Part shown: piece by piece, positions 63,135 to 64,000 of the stretch
How positions within the stretch are numbered: position 1 is the stretch's first letter
Layout: each line of letters starts with the position of its first letter
From: Bacteroidota bacterium
GTDB lineage: Bacteria > Bacteroidota > Bacteroidia > Bacteroidales > VadinHA17
Assembly: GCA_022561875.1 (NCBI GenBank)
Contig: JADFQJ010000001.1
Location: forward strand, 1 to 64,000
Reading direction: 5' to 3'
DNA length: 64,000 nucleotides
Program-made: the position numbers and the translations under genes
Notes under the pieces: generated by a model
Databases searched by the model: none
What the model was told of the DNA's origin: nothing
Seen by the model: only the letters and a program-made list of their open reading frames with translations

Positions 63135-63164
63135 TACTAAGTCTCTGAATTCTAAAAATATTCA

Positions 63165-63848
63165 CTAACAAATTTTTTCTATAATTTCAAGAAGTGCTTC
63201 ATTAGATGCATTTACAGCCAATCCGACATCCCACAACTTTCTGTTCCTTACCTCAACAAAATTGGATATACCTCTTAATTCCATAAAGGGAATATTTTCC
63301 ATTATACAAATATAGAAAAATGCAGCTCCTTCCATCGATTCAATATCCGGTTTAAATTTTTTACGGTACAAAGAAATTGTTTCGTTGCTGCCGCTCACAC
63401 AATTAACTGTAATTCCCGATACCCGGGGAATATCTTTGATTATTTTTGGATCAAAATCAACAGGATTTACAAGCTTCCCCCCGGAAAAAGGCAGTCTGTC
63501 AGGTGAAACAATCCCTTTCTCAAACAGTGTAAAAAAATCATCTTTATCTTCCACTCCGAGGTCGGCAAATTGCTCGTTTAGTACATGAACCACAGATCCT
63601 ATCCCAAGCTTTTTACTATAACTTCCTGCGATACCTACCTGAATAATAAAGTCGTAAACTTCGCCGGTAATAAATTTCATAAGTAAGTAAGCTGTTGAAA
63701 TGCTTCCAATACCCGTTATCAGCACATTAACATTATGATCTTCAAACTTGTATCTCCTGAGATCAGGTTCAGGCTGTTTTTCCGGTTTAAGCTTACCGAA
63801 TAAAGGTTTTACCTCTTGATGAGTGGCTGAAAGCACCAAAATCTTCAT
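63165..63848 (-). CDS. mqnB: Futalosine hydrolase
   Basis: A 227-residue nucleoside phosphorylase-superfamily enzyme releasing hypoxanthine from futalosine. I start at ATG 63848 (MKILVLSATHQEVKPLFGKL); the frame opens seven codons earlier at 63869. Other features: VLITGIGSISTAYLLMKFI, FIIQVGIAGSYSKKLGIGSV, ESMEGAAFFYICIMENIPFM with the ribose-binding Met-Glu, and ELRGISNFVEVRNRKLWDV. MTA/SAH nucleosidase is the main alternative, but the position beside mqnD settles it. Confidence 0.92.
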   Translation of the reverse strand: MKILVLSATHQEVKPLFGKLKPEKQPEPDLRRYKFEDHNVNVLITGIGSISTAYLLMKFITGEVYDFIIQVGIAGSYSKKLGIGSVVHVLNEQFADLGVEDKDDFFTLFEKGIVSPDRLPFSGGKLVNPVDFDPKIIKDIPRVSGITVNCVSGSNETISLYRKKFKPDIESMEGAAFFYICIMENIPFMELRGISNFVEVRNRKLWDVGLAVNASNEALLEIIEKIC

Positions 63849-63949
63849 GGTTTTTTTGAAATAAATCAAATAATAGATATCTTGTTTCCCTCATAAATCA
63901 TAAAACTAATTATAATATTTCGAATCGCCTACTTTAAATTTGTTAACCA

Positions 63950-64000
63950 ATGATTTATTTGACTCGCAGGGAACGTTTTAGTGCTGCTCACCGGATGTTT
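63950..64000 (+). CDS. QueD/PTPS-family 6-carboxytetrahydropterin synthase, N-terminal fragment
   Basis: The first 17 codons, cut by the window edge, read MIYLTRRERFSAAHRMF. This is the N-terminal strand of the 6-pyruvoyl-tetrahydropterin synthase family, with F-S-A-A-H supplying the first zinc-ligand His. In bacteria these proteins make 6-carboxytetrahydropterin for queuosine and other 7-deazapurines, or are pterin enzymes. Divergent from mqnB with about 100 bp between starts. Confidence 0.75.
   Translation, partial: MIYLTRRERFSAAHRMF

Overview
The window looks like a piece of chromosome from a low-GC member of the Bacteroidota. Evidence: Na+-translocating NADH:quinone reductase genes nqrA-F with apbE, several type IX secretion system (T9SS) proteins (Plug/DUF5103, PorP/SprF, a CHU_C-type C-terminal domain, PorE-like TPR/PD40/OmpA proteins), promoters of the TTTG/TAnnTTTG type typical of this phylum, and weak or absent Shine-Dalgarno sites. 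I cannot place it below phylum or class level. I saw no rRNA, tRNA, CRISPR array, transposase or phage gene.

Layout. 1-5020 (minus): zinc-ribbon coiled-coil protein, Nif3-like protein, MerR regulator, a PQQ-like beta-propeller protein and an M23 peptidase. 5305-7929 alaS; 8035-8907 ChaN-like protein; 9135-10940 acyl-CoA ligase; 11151-12608 Na+/solute symporter; recR; a GT2 glycosyltransferase fused to a degenerate sugar-phosphate transferase. 15916-26480: five tandem paralogues with an N-terminal TPR and a PD40 propeller but different C-termini (helical repeats plus membrane anchor, OmpA, OmpA, none, SPOR-like). 26720-31735: housekeeping genes (GNAT, HSDR_N nuclease-fold protein, AMP nucleosidase, holA, rhomboid, GmhB, YqgE). 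32090-36955: a Wza/Wzc-type export pair and an NhaC-type antiporter. 37190-42138 (minus): a compact RiPP-like locus: PqqD-like protein, HprK-like kinase, S26 peptidase, ABC exporter, nucleotidyltransferase, then a 55-residue candidate precursor peptide behind its own consensus promoter. 42569-50396: a small Cys-rich membrane protein, apbE and nqrF-E-D-C-B-A. 50653-60968: T9SS Plug protein, pruA, DivIC/FtsB-like protein, a GT2 enzyme, OmpH-like chaperone, PorP/SprF, an ECF sigma factor with a membrane-anchored PKD/CHU_C partner, and proline dehydrogenase. 61029-64000: hldD, mqnD, mqnB (futalosine route to menaquinone) and the first 17 codons of a QueD/PTPS-family gene.

How genes connect. Menaquinone made via futalosine would be the electron acceptor of NQR, which makes the Na+ gradient that the symporter and antiporter could use; apbE would attach FMN to NqrB and NqrC. 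Proline is oxidised by putA and pruA, which lie 6 kb apart. GmhB and HldD make the ADP-heptose of LPS. Plug, PorP/SprF, the PorE-like array and the sigma/PKD/CHU_C pair point to T9SS and envelope biology.

Most notable: (i) the PqqD/HprK/S26/ABC/nucleotidyltransferase/peptide locus, which resembles the tailoring half of lasso-peptide clusters but has no visible cyclase; (ii) the ECF sigma factor translationally coupled to an anti-sigma-like protein carrying a T9SS-type C-terminal domain; (iii) the five-gene PorE-like array; (iv) a vocabulary of short intergenic repeats reused in shuffled order, one of which sits just upstream of gene starts in the sense direction.
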